This document shows positions 27,605 to 36,722 of a stretch of DNA of 64,000 nucleotides, piece by piece. Position numbers and translations under genes: made by a program. The DNA is from Steroidobacteraceae bacterium. GTDB taxonomy: Bacteria > Pseudomonadota > Gammaproteobacteria > Steroidobacterales > Steroidobacteraceae. Every line of letters starts with the position of its first letter. Position 1 is the stretch's first letter. Location of the stretch: positions 62,001-126,000 of the forward strand of contig JANWJS010000037.1 in the NCBI GenBank assembly GCA_025451845.1, in the 5' to 3' direction. The notes below the pieces were generated by a model. That model made no database searches and had not been told where the DNA came from. It was given only the letters and a program-made list of their open reading frames with translations.

Positions 27605-28117
27605 TTAAGACTCGCCCAGGCGTTCGAGACCCTCGGGCGCAAGGCGCCCTTTGAGCCCGGCCACCTGGCCGAGCCCGGGGACATCGAGATCCGGGGCAAG
27701 GTCGCAAAGAGGATACAGAACGAAGTTGCGGTCCACTATCCCGCGATGGGGGAGGGTCAACCCCGGCTCCTCCCGGCGCTCCCGCCCGTAGACGAGCAGG
27801 TCGAGGTCGATGACTCGAGGCCCCCAGCGCTCGCGCTGCGCCGGCCTGCCGAGCGAGCCCTCCAGGGCGAGCAGCTCACCGAGCAGCGCGCGGGAATCGA
27901 GTTGCGTGAGCACCCCCGCCGCGGCGTTGATGAAATCCGGCTGCGGCACCGGGCCGAAGGGCTTGGAGCGGTAGAGGGGGGAGCGACTCACGAGTCGCGT
28001 GGCCGGGAGGGCCTGCAACGCCGCGCAGGCACGCAATACCTGCGCTCTCGGATCCTGGAGATTGCTGCCGAGGCCGATATACGCCGGGTGCCAGATCGCG
28101 ACGGTCCGGCTATTCAC
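27605..28117 (-). CDS. folK: 2-amino-4-hydroxy-6-hydroxymethyldihydropteridine pyrophosphokinase
   Basis: 170 residues. YIGLGSNLQDPRAQVLRA, SPLYRSKPFGP, QPDFINAA and RWGPRVIDLDLLVYG are the HPPK signatures, the last carrying the paired magnesium aspartates. It transfers pyrophosphate from ATP to the pterin in folate synthesis. The ATG at 28117 overlaps the pcnB stop as ATGA; about eight residues precede the usual start of the domain. The pcnB-folK pair is a common gammaproteobacterial arrangement. Confidence 0.96.
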   Translation of the reverse strand: MNSRTVAIWHPAYIGLGSNLQDPRAQVLRACAALQALPATRLVSRSPLYRSKPFGPVPQPDFINAAAGVLTQLDSRALLGELLALEGSLGRPAQRERWGPRVIDLDLLVYGRERREEPGLTLPHRGIVDRNFVLYPLCDLAPDLDVPGLGQVAGLKGRLAPEGLERLGES

Positions 28118-29634
28118 GAGGCTCGGGGACCGCGCCGGCCCCGGCGCCGTCTGCGGCCGGACTTGGAGCGTGCCGGCCGCGGCCCGGCTGCCTGGGCGAG
28201 CTCATCTGCCATGCGTCCCTGCTCCTCCTGGGGGGCCTCTTGTACCTCGGTCCACCAGCGGGCCATCTCGCCCGAAGCCAGGCCGAACTGCGCCCGCAGC
28301 AGCAGCAGGTCATAGGCCGCCCGAAATCGCGGGTGGGTCAGGAGGCGCAGCGCGCGCCGCCCGCTCGGATGTTCCAGACGCGGCTGCAACGAGAACATCT
28401 CACCGAGCCCCAGCGAGAAGCGCCGGGGAATCGCCAGATGTGCCTGCGCCTGCCGCACCGCGCGCTCGCAAGCCTCCCCGATGGCCGAAAGCTCGTGCCA
28501 TTTCTCCGGCGGCAGCGCCTCGATGATCTGCGCAATGGGGCCGTAGAGAAGCAGCGCCAGCAGGAATGTGGGCGTGAGCGGGCGGCCGGCAATAGCGCGC
28601 TCATCCGTGTTGGCCAGCCCCTTCACCAGCAGCCGCTCGACGAGCCCGCCGGAGTGCGCGCTGAGATACCCCTCCACATTGGGCAGGAGCTGCGCCAGAA
28701 GCCCGCGCTGCCGCAGCACCTCGAGGCTTCGAGCCCCGTGGCCCGTGAGAAAGATCTTCAGCATCTCATCGAAGAGGCGCGCCGGCGGCACGCCGGCCAG
28801 GAGCTCTCGCAGCCGCCCGATCGGCTCGGCCGTGTCCGCGTCGATCTCGAAGCCGAGCTTCGCCTCGAAGCGCGCCGCCCGCAGCATCCGCACCGGGTCC
28901 TCGCGAAAGCGAGTCTCCGGGTCGCCGATCATCCGCAGCCGTCTGGCACCGATATCTTCCACGCCGCCGCAATAGTCCCAGATGGAGAAGTCGGCGATGT
29001 TGTAGTAGAGCGAATTGGCCGTGAAATCGCGGCGCCAGACGTCCTCGTCGATCGTGCCGTAGACGTTGTCCCGCAGGATGCGGCCGGTCGCATCGAACAT
29101 CCGCTCCGGGTGCCCGGCGGCCGCTTCGACAGTGCCGGCCGCGAGCTCCTCGCCAGCAGGGGCCTCGCCGGCGGACTCGGCGCCGAGATCGGGGTCGTCC
29201 AGCTCCGGCGCCTCACCGTCTTCCGGGTCAGCGTCCGCCAAGGGCTCCTCGCCCTGGGAAGGCGCGCTGGCCGCCCGGAACGTGGCGACCTCGATGATCT
29301 CCTGGCCGAAGAAGACGTGCGCCAGCCGGAACCGCCGCCCTACCAGCCGGCAATTACGGAAGAGCCGCTTGACCTGCTCCGGCAGGGCGTCCGTCGCCAC
29401 GTCGAAGTCCTTCGGCTCGATCCCGAGCAGCAGGTCGCGCACGCAGCCGCCAACCAGAAACCCGTGAAACCCCGCGTCTTTCAGGCGGTAAAGCACCCGC
29501 AGCGCATTGGGCGAAACGTGGGACCGGGAGATCGTGTGCTCCGCCCGCGGAATGACCCGGGGCTTGGCCGTGGGCGCCACCAGGCGCGATGGGGAGGCGT
29601 TCAATTCTTGACTTTCGGCTTCAGCATGGGACAC
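28114..29634 (-). CDS. pcnB: Poly(A) polymerase I with acidic insertion
   Basis: 506 residues. The nucleotidyltransferase core reads FLVGGCVRDLLLG and KDFDVATDA (metal-binding DxD), followed by RRDFTANSLYY and the RNA-binding FREDPVRMLRAARFEAKLGF. It adds poly(A) to RNA 3' ends and promotes decay. Compared with the Escherichia coli protein there is an extra stretch of about 50 residues rich in Glu, Asp, Ala and Gly (about 122-175, e.g. EDGEAPELDDPDLGAESAGE) inside the palm domain, and a very basic tail (KSGRRRRRGRRG). The ATG 29634 lies only eight bases from a TATAAT, so either the mRNA is almost leaderless or the TTG at codon 11 is used. Confidence 0.93.
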   Translation of the reverse strand: MSHAEAESQELNASPSRLVAPTAKPRVIPRAEHTISRSHVSPNALRVLYRLKDAGFHGFLVGGCVRDLLLGIEPKDFDVATDALPEQVKRLFRNCRLVGRRFRLAHVFFGQEIIEVATFRAASAPSQGEEPLADADPEDGEAPELDDPDLGAESAGEAPAGEELAAGTVEAAAGHPERMFDATGRILRDNVYGTIDEDVWRRDFTANSLYYNIADFSIWDYCGGVEDIGARRLRMIGDPETRFREDPVRMLRAARFEAKLGFEIDADTAEPIGRLRELLAGVPPARLFDEMLKIFLTGHGARSLEVLRQRGLLAQLLPNVEGYLSAHSGGLVERLLVKGLANTDERAIAGRPLTPTFLLALLLYGPIAQIIEALPPEKWHELSAIGEACERAVRQAQAHLAIPRRFSLGLGEMFSLQPRLEHPSGRRALRLLTHPRFRAAYDLLLLRAQFGLASGEMARWWTEVQEAPQEEQGRMADELAQAAGPRPARSKSGRRRRRGRRGPRAS

Positions 29635-29642
29635 AGCCGCGC

Positions 29643-29648
29643 ATTATA
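29643..29648 (-). promoter_or_regulatory. Candidate -10 box upstream of pcnB
   Basis: The minus strand reads GGGTATAATG, with a perfect TATAAT ending nine bases before ATG 29634. No matching TTGACA-like box occurs at 16-18 bp; the nearest candidates are weak. If used, transcription would begin about 2 bases before the annotated ATG. Confidence 0.45.
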
Positions 29649-29795
29649 CCCGGGTAACTCAATCAAACACTTGGGACGCAGTGCCCTGAATTCGAGACAG
29701 CCCGAGCCCCGGGGCTTAGACATTCCGGCTGATCTCACCTAGGCTCGGGTGCAACGATCCTGCGGCGGCGCAGGCAAGGTCTTTGGGGGTGACGA

Positions 29796-31430
29796 ATGGC
29801 AGGTCCGGCGAAGCTCAGGCGCGATGCGGGAGTCATCGGGCTCCTGTACGCCAGTCTCGGCAGCATCATCGGCTCGGGCTGGCTGTTCGGGGCGCTCCAT
29901 GCCGCGGTGCAGGCCGGGCCCTGGAGCATCCTATCCTGGATCATCGGCGCGGTCGCCATCCTGTTCCTCGCTTTCGTATTCGCCGAGTTGTCGACCATGT
30001 TTCCGAACTCCGGCGCCCTGGTGCACATGACTCACGTCAGCCACGGCGACCTGGTCGGGAAGATCTGGAGCTGGATCCTCTTCCTCGCCTTCGTATCCGT
30101 GCCACCGGTAGAGGTGACCGCCGTACTCACCTACGCCAACAACTACATCCCCGGCCTGATCGGGCCGCATACCGGGCTGATGACGGGCCTGGGCATGGTC
30201 TGCGCGGCCGTGCTGCTTGCCGCGGTGGTGGCTCTGAATTTCATGGCGGTGCGCTGGGTTCTGGCCATCAACAGCGCGGCGACGTGGTGGAAGCTCATCA
30301 TTCCAATCGTGACCATAGGCATCCTGGTGGCCTACTCGTTTCATCCGTCCAACCTGACGCTGCACCTCGCAAGCACGCCGAAGAGCGGCATGTTCACGGC
30401 GGTAGCCACGGCCGGAATCGTCTTCAGCTTCCTCGGCTTTCAACAGGCTATCGCGCTCGCGGGAGAGACACGCAACCCCAGCCGCAATGTGCCCATCGCA
30501 GTGATCAGCTCCGTACTGATAGGTATGTTGATCTACGTCGGTCTGCAGATCTCCTTCATCACAGCGCTCAATCCCAACGATATCAGCAACGGCTGGGGGC
30601 ACCTGCGCTTCACCGGCATGTTCGGTCCTCTCGCCGCCATTGCGGTCGCAGTGGGCGCGGTCTGGTGGGCGGTCGTGCTGTACGTAGACGCCATCATCTC
30701 GCCTCTGGGAACCGCGTTCATTTATACGACGGGCAGTCCCCGCATCCTCATGGCCGCCGGTGAGATGGGCAATGCGCCGAGCCACATGGTGCGGCTCAAC
30801 CGCCATGGTGTCCCGTGGGCGGGACTCGTCGTCAGCTATGTCGTCGGCGTGGTGTTCTTCTTCCCCTTCCCCTCCTGGCAGAAGCTGGTCTCGGCCGTCT
30901 CCCTCATCACGGTGCTTTCCTACAGCATCGGGCCGGTGATCCTGCTGCACCTGCGCAACACGATGCCGGACGCAACGCGCCCTTTCCGGCTGCGCGCGGC
31001 GCGCACCATCGCCACCATCGCATTCATTGCGTCCAACTGGATCATCTATTGGACGGGCTACGCGGTGACGGAGTGGATGTTCGGAGCGGTATTCGCCTAC
31101 ATCGTCGTGTACCTGGCGTGGTTTCTCGCCGTCCGCCCCCGGCCCCTGCGGGAGCTCGGCTGGCGGCAGGGCTGGTGGGTGATTCCCTATCTCGCCGGGA
31201 TGTGGGTGGTGAGCTATCTCGGACCGGCCGGCCCGATGGGGGGCAAGGGCGTGATCGGCTTCTTCAACGGCATGTGGATCATCGCGGGATTCAGCCTCGT
31301 CGTCCTTTGGGTCGCCCTCGCGGCGGGACAGAATGCGCAGGCCGTGCGGGAATGCGCCGAGCGCGTGCGGACCCTCGGGTCGAGCGGCGTGGAATCGCCC
31401 CGGGAGGGGGAGCTCGAACCTGCGCCCTGA
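29796..31430 (+). CDS. APC-family amino acid permease
   Basis: 544 residues with about 12 to 14 hydrophobic segments. The first helix reads GLLYASLGSIIGSGWLFG, the glycine-rich unwound helix expected of amino acid/polyamine/organocation transporters, and FSFLGFQQAIALAGETRNP matches the TM6/TM7 region (GFE.....EE.kNP type). Substrate is not evident; amino acids or polyamines are possible. The C-terminal ~30 residues are polar. It is divergent from pcnB and ends 84 bp before tRNA-Glu, so it appears to be a single-gene unit. Inner membrane. Confidence 0.85.
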   Translation: MAGPAKLRRDAGVIGLLYASLGSIIGSGWLFGALHAAVQAGPWSILSWIIGAVAILFLAFVFAELSTMFPNSGALVHMTHVSHGDLVGKIWSWILFLAFVSVPPVEVTAVLTYANNYIPGLIGPHTGLMTGLGMVCAAVLLAAVVALNFMAVRWVLAINSAATWWKLIIPIVTIGILVAYSFHPSNLTLHLASTPKSGMFTAVATAGIVFSFLGFQQAIALAGETRNPSRNVPIAVISSVLIGMLIYVGLQISFITALNPNDISNGWGHLRFTGMFGPLAAIAVAVGAVWWAVVLYVDAIISPLGTAFIYTTGSPRILMAAGEMGNAPSHMVRLNRHGVPWAGLVVSYVVGVVFFFPFPSWQKLVSAVSLITVLSYSIGPVILLHLRNTMPDATRPFRLRAARTIATIAFIASNWIIYWTGYAVTEWMFGAVFAYIVVYLAWFLAVRPRPLRELGWRQGWWVIPYLAGMWVVSYLGPAGPMGGKGVIGFFNGMWIIAGFSLVVLWVALAAGQNAQAVRECAERVRTLGSSGVESPREGELEPAP

Positions 31431-31458
31431 GCCCTATGTGCTTGAAAACAAAGGGCCC

Positions 31459-31486
31459 TTGTCAGCGTGGGATTCCCCCCTATAAT
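31459..31486 (+). promoter_or_regulatory. Sigma70-type promoter of tRNA-Glu
   Basis: TTGTCA (31459-31464, one mismatch to TTGACA), a 16-bp spacer and a perfect TATAAT (31481-31486) lie 29 bp before the tRNA. A GC-rich stretch TACCGCGC follows the -10 box and could act as a stringent discriminator, as at many stable-RNA promoters. Confidence 0.8.
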
Positions 31487-31514
31487 ACCGCGCTCCTGAA
31501 GCAGGCCCCACAGC

Positions 31515-31590
31515 GCTCCCTTCGTCTAGAGGCCCAGGACATAGCCCTCTCAAGGCTGTAACACGGGTTCGAATCCCGTAGGGAGCGCCA
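31515..31590 (+). tRNA. tRNA-Glu (anticodon CTC)
   Basis: The 76-nt sequence folds as a full cloverleaf: the acceptor stem GCTCCCT pairs with AGGGAGC, the D-arm region is TCGTCTAGAGGCCCAGGA, the anticodon loop CTCTCAA is closed by AGCC/GGCT giving anticodon CTC, and the T-arm is GGGTTCGAATCCC. Discriminator G and encoded CCA follow. The body closely resembles gammaproteobacterial tRNA-Glu. It marks the right end of the housekeeping block; the next 20 kb are accessory. Confidence 0.95.
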
Positions 31591-31705
31591 TATAAATGAG
31601 CGCCGTCACGACCTCGGTACCGGTCTGCAGAATCGCGACGAATGGAGGCGCCAGACGCGCCCGAAAGCACACAAAGGCTTCGCTGGCGCGACTCCCTACT
31701 CGTAC

Positions 31706-32707
31706 TCAGCGTACCCTCACGATCGCGATTCTCGTATCGGAAAGCGACCATCCGAGCTGTGTCGGCGTCCGGTCATACTGCATTTCCGCGTTGAGATGCC
31801 ACTGGCGCAAAGCGTAGTCGGCCGGCTTCAGGGACCCTTTGAAGGCACCCTTGCTCTTCAGGCTCTGCAGCGCCGCCCTGAAGTTCTGCGCGCTGATCGT
31901 GAACGCGAAACGCCGATCCTCGCGCCAGGGCAGGTTCGCGTAGAGAGCCGACCCTTTGGCCGGTTCATTCAGAGGCGACAAAGGCGACAGGGGGTTCCCG
32001 ACCTGGAAGGTCTTTGTATTCACGTCAAAGAGGCCCACTTCCGTCCTGATGAGTCCCTCGCGCGTGAGCGGCGGTGTATGCGGATCTTGATGGAAGAAGA
32101 CGACTTCATACGTGATCTTTGTGCCGCTCGTTCGATCGACAAAGGTGAAATCAGACACCACGTAAGCCAGGTTGTGGGGTCTGTTCTGCGATACGGCGGT
32201 GGGAACGCGCAATTTCAGGGTCTGATAGAGCTTTTGCTTCGGGCGCGCGAAGGGAAAAATGTTTTTGTCGGGGAAGTCGATGACCGGCGTGATCATCATC
32301 GTCGGGTCAGCCCGAAAGCGGCTGTTGATCAGATCAGCCGAATTCAGATAAGCCGCGACCGCCCCATGCCTGATCTGCACCGTCGAGGAGGGCACGGATG
32401 ACTTGAGCGAATATTGCGCGTTTCGATCCGCACCCACATTGAGCCCCGTTTTTGACTTCGCGTCCCACGTGGATGGCACGAGCTCGCCATTGGGCTGGTA
32501 GGGATTGCCCTGCCAGAAGATCAGCTTGAAGGGCGGCGAGCTCGGGTACTTGCTCCTCTCCACTGCGGAAGAGGGTACGAAAAAATTACCCGGCACACCC
32601 TTTAGATCGGGCTGCTCGAATATCACTTTCGCGCTGCGCGGCTCCGCCAAGAGGAGCGTCGGCACCCATAGCACGAGAAAGATGGTTACTGTTCTCTTCA
32701 GGCTCAT
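31706..32707 (-). CDS. Exported protein of unknown function
   Basis: 333 residues from ATG 32707, with a signal peptide (MSLKRTVTIFLVLWVPTLLL, then AEPRSA). An in-frame ATG six codons upstream (32725) is possible but places charged residues less favourably. The mature protein is soluble-looking and beta-rich, with segments such as FKLIFWQGNPYQPNGELVPS and LYQTLKLRVPTAVSQNRPHN; I recognise no family. It follows the large secreted beta-helix enzyme in the same direction and may act with it in the periplasm or outside. Base composition is less GC-rich than the housekeeping block. Confidence 0.7.
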   Translation of the reverse strand: MSLKRTVTIFLVLWVPTLLLAEPRSAKVIFEQPDLKGVPGNFFVPSSAVERSKYPSSPPFKLIFWQGNPYQPNGELVPSTWDAKSKTGLNVGADRNAQYSLKSSVPSSTVQIRHGAVAAYLNSADLINSRFRADPTMMITPVIDFPDKNIFPFARPKQKLYQTLKLRVPTAVSQNRPHNLAYVVSDFTFVDRTSGTKITYEVVFFHQDPHTPPLTREGLIRTEVGLFDVNTKTFQVGNPLSPLSPLNEPAKGSALYANLPWREDRRFAFTISAQNFRAALQSLKSKGAFKGSLKPADYALRQWHLNAEMQYDRTPTQLGWSLSDTRIAIVRVR

Positions 32708-32766
32708 ATGTATTGCAGTCATCATTCAGGCGGGTTGTTGGCGCACAGCACGAGAGCGTGCGGACT

Positions 32767-33000
32767 TCAGTTTGAGCGATCGTGTCCAAGGTCCCTGCGC
32801 CCCATCGTCTCGGGCTGCCACGCCTCGTAGGTCAGCGCGCCAAGGATCTGAGGGTCGCGAGGAGCGCCTGCCAGCCCTCGAAGGCCACGCCATATCGGCG
32901 TGGACGAAAACGGGGGCGGCGAGGCCACTGAGGGATGAGCCATGGCGACGACGGCGAATACTGCGGCGCACGTGACCGCAAGGCGTAAATCAATTCGCAT
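32767..33000 (-). CDS. Small exported protein candidate overlapping the beta-helix enzyme gene
   Basis: 77 residues starting MRIDLRLAVTCAAVFAVVAM with a convincing signal peptide ending near PSVASP. The start overlaps the 3' end of the GH49-like gene by 11 bp, suggesting translational coupling. The mature part (~50 residues, e.g. WRGLRGLAGAPRDPQILG) has no recognised family and could instead be the truncated beginning of a larger lost gene. Evidence is the signal peptide and position only. Confidence 0.4.
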   Translation of the reverse strand: MRIDLRLAVTCAAVFAVVAMAHPSVASPPPFSSTPIWRGLRGLAGAPRDPQILGALTYEAWQPETMGRRDLGHDRSN

Positions 33001-35770
33001 GGCTCAATGGACCCACAAGCCGCCAGTCCGGCCCGACGGTCACGGGAATCGTGGGTGATGGCCGATAGAGGTTGCCCCCCATCCAACCCAGGTACCAGAT
33101 ACCAACCTCGCCCGTTGCGGAATCACGGTAAAGGATGTCGATCGCCCCGTCGCCGTTGTAGTCCCCGAGGCCCTGAATCTGACTGCCCGGGGGTAGCGTG
33201 GCCATCACCGCCCCGATAATGGGCCTTTGAGGGCTAACTGGTGACAGCTCCGTCATGCCGACGTCCCCTGTCGCCGGGTCTGACCACAGGATATCGGCGT
33301 AATCGTTAAGCAGGGTGCCGACATCCGCCACCTGCCAGTTCGTATCGAAATGGCCCTGCGTGGGTTTGCCGGGGTTGTTCGCCTGATACTCCTTGGTCGT
33401 CGTGTACAAGAGCGCCCCGGCAGAGATGTCCAGCGTAGTGAGCGTCCCGCCCGACCCTAGATAGATCAGCTCGAGGTTGCCCGCAGCGTCTCTGAGCAGG
33501 ACATCCGAGTATCCGTTCTTGTCGAAGTCGCCGACTCCGGCCACGCTCCAAGTGGAAGCGTGTGCCGGTTGCAGAGCCCTCAGGGGCACGAGCTTCCCGG
33601 CAGGACTCATGGTGAGCGGCAGCGCCCGCTGGGCGCTGCGGTCCCAGAGCATCACGCCAGTAGTACCGCTATCGTTGAAATCACCGACGCCGGCGAACTG
33701 ATAGCCGGCACGCAGTTTACCGAGAGTCACGAGTGCGGACGGCTGTGACGATAGCGCCGAATTGAGCGGCTCCTTCCAGACCTCCAGTATGCGGTTAGCG
33801 GCATCGACGATCAGCGGGCTCGCGTAGCCGTCGCCAAAGAAGTCCCCGTACGCGACGGTCTGCAGCTCGGCGCTGTTGAGTAGCGGCTGATCGAGCATCT
33901 CGATGGCCGATATCGGGGATGAGGAGGGTGTTCCCTGTAACATGTTCCAAACCTGCACGTTCGGAACCACAGCGCCGGTACGCTCCGCCCACATGGGGGA
34001 GGAAATGATGTTGCCCTCGAGACTGAACATGCGGTTGGCGTCGAATGTGATGGCTGGGTCCCTCAGCGCCTGCCCTGCGACCACGACGTTATGGAAGTGA
34101 ACACCGGCTATCTCATGCTGCCGGTCGTAACTCTGGAACTCGTTCGGCAGCGTTTGCGGATCGGCGACAGAAATATTGCTGAAGAACAGATGGCCTGCTG
34201 CGCCGAGCTGTGTATTGCCAAACTCCCAGATGCTCGGGCCGACGGCAATCTGCATGAGCTGCCAGGCGGTGTTCTCGATGTGAATTCGCTCGAAGCGATA
34301 CCCGACTCCCTGCCCGAGCAGCGCCCGACTGCTTTGATGCTCGGCAAAAACGGCATTGTCCATGTTGGGCCAGTTCCACTCGCCGTGGATCACGTTCGAG
34401 TCGGTCACGCGTATGTCATCGGCGCCGTTTGGCGGCGCGCCCAATTCGAAAGCGCCGGCGTTGTCCGACTGCCACACTACGACGTTGCGGACACGAAGTC
34501 CGGAAGAGTAGAGCTTGACGGAGTCATCCCCATCCTTGAAGAAGCTGTTCTCGAGGATGCCACCGCCCCGATGCTCGACTCCCTGCACCTGGTAGTCGAA
34601 TCCCACGACGGCACCGTCGCTGCTCGGATACCAGGAGATGAGCTTCACGTCATTGACCCGATTGTTGATGCCGTTCAGCGTAATGTTGTAGTACGGCGCC
34701 TGAATCAGGGTTATCCCTTCGACAAGCGCGTTTTGCTGACCCACCCAGACACCGTTCGAGACACCGGATCCTTCGAAGTCGATCAACATGGGAGCATCGA
34801 GCGCGTCAGCGTTCGAGTTCGTCTCGCCCACTGTGTAGTCGCGCTTGAAATTCTCGCCCGAAAGAATCCCACGACCGCGAATGCTCACGTTGACCGCATC
34901 CGTACAGCGCGTCCGCGGGGTGTCGGGACAGGTCGCGAACGCACCCTTCACATACGCCCCGCCAGCGAGATAGATGTGCTGGTTGGAATGGAGCACGTAG
35001 ATGCCTGTGTTCACGCTGCTGAGTACCTGTCCCAGATCGTAAACGCCGGGCGAGAAATACAGGGTATCCACTGCGACGCCGTGCTGAGTGTTCCAGTCGC
35101 CAGAGGGCGGGATCGGCTGGCCCGGTCTTAGTAGCAGGACGTTCGGGCTGTCCACGCGCGGCACCTGCCTCTCAATCGGGTTGGCGAAGATCAGCAGCGG
35201 AGTGGGCGGCACCCAGGTCGCAAAGTTTGGGGACGTCGCGGCGTCGTAGAACTCCACCGAGTATTGACCCGCAGCGTGGATGGTGAAAATCACCTGATAG
35301 GTATTGCCCACCCGAATAACGGCAGACGGCTTGATCCGGGACGCCGAGGGAAGGATGCGCACCGCAGGCTGCTTCCAGGCAGGCATGGGAATGGCCATGT
35401 TGACCTGCACGCTAAGGGGCGCCGAGCTGGCTTGCGGGGAAATGGCCCAGGAGCCCGCAAAATCAAAGGAGGTCCAGGCTGTGGTGAGCTCGGAGCGGAT
35501 GTTCCACCCGTGCCCCTGCCAGTTGTATGGCGCAAGGCCTATGTTGTCGACCTGATAGACAAAGGAGTTGCGCATCGAGCCCCAGTGACCGACGCGCGCG
35601 GAATAGAGGGGCGAGGCGGCAATGCCCTCTGGAGCCGGATAAGTAACGACCGGCGCCGTCGCAGCCCTCGCCCTCGCAGCAGTCCCAGCGGCGATTGTGG
35701 GGCCGCTGCCCCAAAAAGGGACGCATACCACCAGCCCCCAGCATAAAAGCCTTCGTGGCCTGCTCGGCAT
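32990..35770 (-). CDS. Secreted right-handed beta-helix enzyme, GH49 dextranase-like, with FG-GAP/VCBS repeats
   Basis: 926 residues from ATG 35770, chosen because it directly precedes a signal peptide (PRRLLCWGLVVCVPFWGSG) and has AGGGA upstream; ATG 35827 is an alternative. An N-terminal beta-sandwich (to about 230) leads into a beta-helix with DTLYFSPGVYDLGQ, IYLAGGAYVKGAF, VSIRGRGILSGENF and FFKDGDDSVKLYSSG; these resemble family GH49 dextranases/isopullulanases, in which neighbouring aspartates of the helix are catalytic. The C-terminal ~270 residues carry FG-GAP-like calcium loops (DFNDSGTTG, DFDKNGYSD, DYNGDGAID). Likely an extracellular glucan hydrolase; other beta-helix polysaccharide enzymes are possible. 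Confidence 0.7.
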   Translation of the reverse strand: MPSRPRRLLCWGLVVCVPFWGSGPTIAAGTAARARAATAPVVTYPAPEGIAASPLYSARVGHWGSMRNSFVYQVDNIGLAPYNWQGHGWNIRSELTTAWTSFDFAGSWAISPQASSAPLSVQVNMAIPMPAWKQPAVRILPSASRIKPSAVIRVGNTYQVIFTIHAAGQYSVEFYDAATSPNFATWVPPTPLLIFANPIERQVPRVDSPNVLLLRPGQPIPPSGDWNTQHGVAVDTLYFSPGVYDLGQVLSSVNTGIYVLHSNQHIYLAGGAYVKGAFATCPDTPRTRCTDAVNVSIRGRGILSGENFKRDYTVGETNSNADALDAPMLIDFEGSGVSNGVWVGQQNALVEGITLIQAPYYNITLNGINNRVNDVKLISWYPSSDGAVVGFDYQVQGVEHRGGGILENSFFKDGDDSVKLYSSGLRVRNVVVWQSDNAGAFELGAPPNGADDIRVTDSNVIHGEWNWPNMDNAVFAEHQSSRALLGQGVGYRFERIHIENTAWQLMQIAVGPSIWEFGNTQLGAAGHLFFSNISVADPQTLPNEFQSYDRQHEIAGVHFHNVVVAGQALRDPAITFDANRMFSLEGNIISSPMWAERTGAVVPNVQVWNMLQGTPSSSPISAIEMLDQPLLNSAELQTVAYGDFFGDGYASPLIVDAANRILEVWKEPLNSALSSQPSALVTLGKLRAGYQFAGVGDFNDSGTTGVMLWDRSAQRALPLTMSPAGKLVPLRALQPAHASTWSVAGVGDFDKNGYSDVLLRDAAGNLELIYLGSGGTLTTLDISAGALLYTTTKEYQANNPGKPTQGHFDTNWQVADVGTLLNDYADILWSDPATGDVGMTELSPVSPQRPIIGAVMATLPPGSQIQGLGDYNGDGAIDILYRDSATGEVGIWYLGWMGGNLYRPSPTIPVTVGPDWRLVGPLSHAN

Positions 35771-36059
35771 ACCGTCCCTGGCCGCCATTTCATGGCTTGC
35801 GGTAACCCTAATGGAGACAATCCGCATCTTTGCACCTTATTTGTTACAGCGGTCCGTCAATCGGCGTCCGCTTTGCGACGATGTTTCAAGCTAAGGTATT
35901 GAATATAAACATTTTTGCTGAGTGGCAACGTCGGCTCGCTTCAGGAGCCGCCGCTCAATGCATAAGCCGGCTCGAATGGCGAGACGCTATCCGGTCTTCC
36001 TCAAGTCCCCGTACCCCGGATCACGGACACTCCAGAGGAGGTAAGACTCGAGGGGGCGG

Positions 36060-36722
36060 CGTTTTATTCCGGCCACGAGGCCTGGCGGCGGCGCGAGTGT
36101 CATGCAGGTCGATCCCGGCAAAGAAAGAACGTTCCGCTTCAAAGCCCTCGTGCCGGGCCTTTTCGCCTATCACTGCGCAACCCCCATGGTCGCGGAGCAC
36201 ATCGCGAACGGCATGTACGGCCTCATTCTCGTGGAGCCCGAGGGCGGGCTGGCGCCGGTGGACCGCGAGTTCTACGTCATGCAGGGCGAGATCTATACCG
36301 AGGCGCCCTTCGGCCAGCAGGGGCCTCAGCAGTTCAGTGTTGAAAAGCTCCTGGACGAGCATCCCGAGTACTTTGTCTTCAACGGCTCGGTGGGCGCACT
36401 CAGCAAGCTACATCCGCTGCATGCCAAGGTCGGCGATGCGGTTCGCATCTTTTTCGGCAACGGCGGCCCCAACTTCACCTCCTCGTTCCACGTCATCGGC
36501 GCGATATTCGACCGCGCGTATCTATTCGGCGGGCTCCTATCGCCGCCCCTCAGAGGCATTCAGACGATCTCCGTTCCGCCCGGAGACGCGCTGATCGCCG
36601 AGTTCAAGACCCATGTCCCCGGCGCGTATTCGATTGTCGACCATGCGTTGTCACGCTCGGAGCGCGGGCTCGGTGGCATCTTGTACGTGGAAGGAGCCGA
36701 GAATCCCGACGTCTTCCATTAG
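36060..36722 (+). pseudogene. nirK: 5'-truncated copper nitrite reductase (NirK-type multicopper oxidase) remnant
   Basis: The intact part runs from GGGASVMQVDPGKERTFRF to the stop. It keeps AYHCATPMVAEHIANGMYG (type 1 copper Cys, His and Met plus a type 2 His) and SFHVIGAIFDRAY (another type 2 His) in the second cupredoxin domain. The first part, with the remaining type 1 and type 2 histidines (HxxxH in NirK), is missing: upstream of GGGA the frame reads GRRFIPATRP, with no cupredoxin strand, signal peptide or ribosome binding site. ATG 36102 would give a 206-residue protein unable to form the copper sites. It looks like a decayed or recombined fragment. Confidence 0.75.

Noticed and set aside
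28240-29742. 500-codon plus-strand frame antisense to pcnB
   Set aside because: It mirrors pcnB and would run into its promoter; no domain found.
31434-31751. 105-codon minus-strand frame running through tRNA-Glu
   Set aside because: It reads the complement of a certain tRNA (giving GIRTRVTALRG-like text), a well-known artefact.
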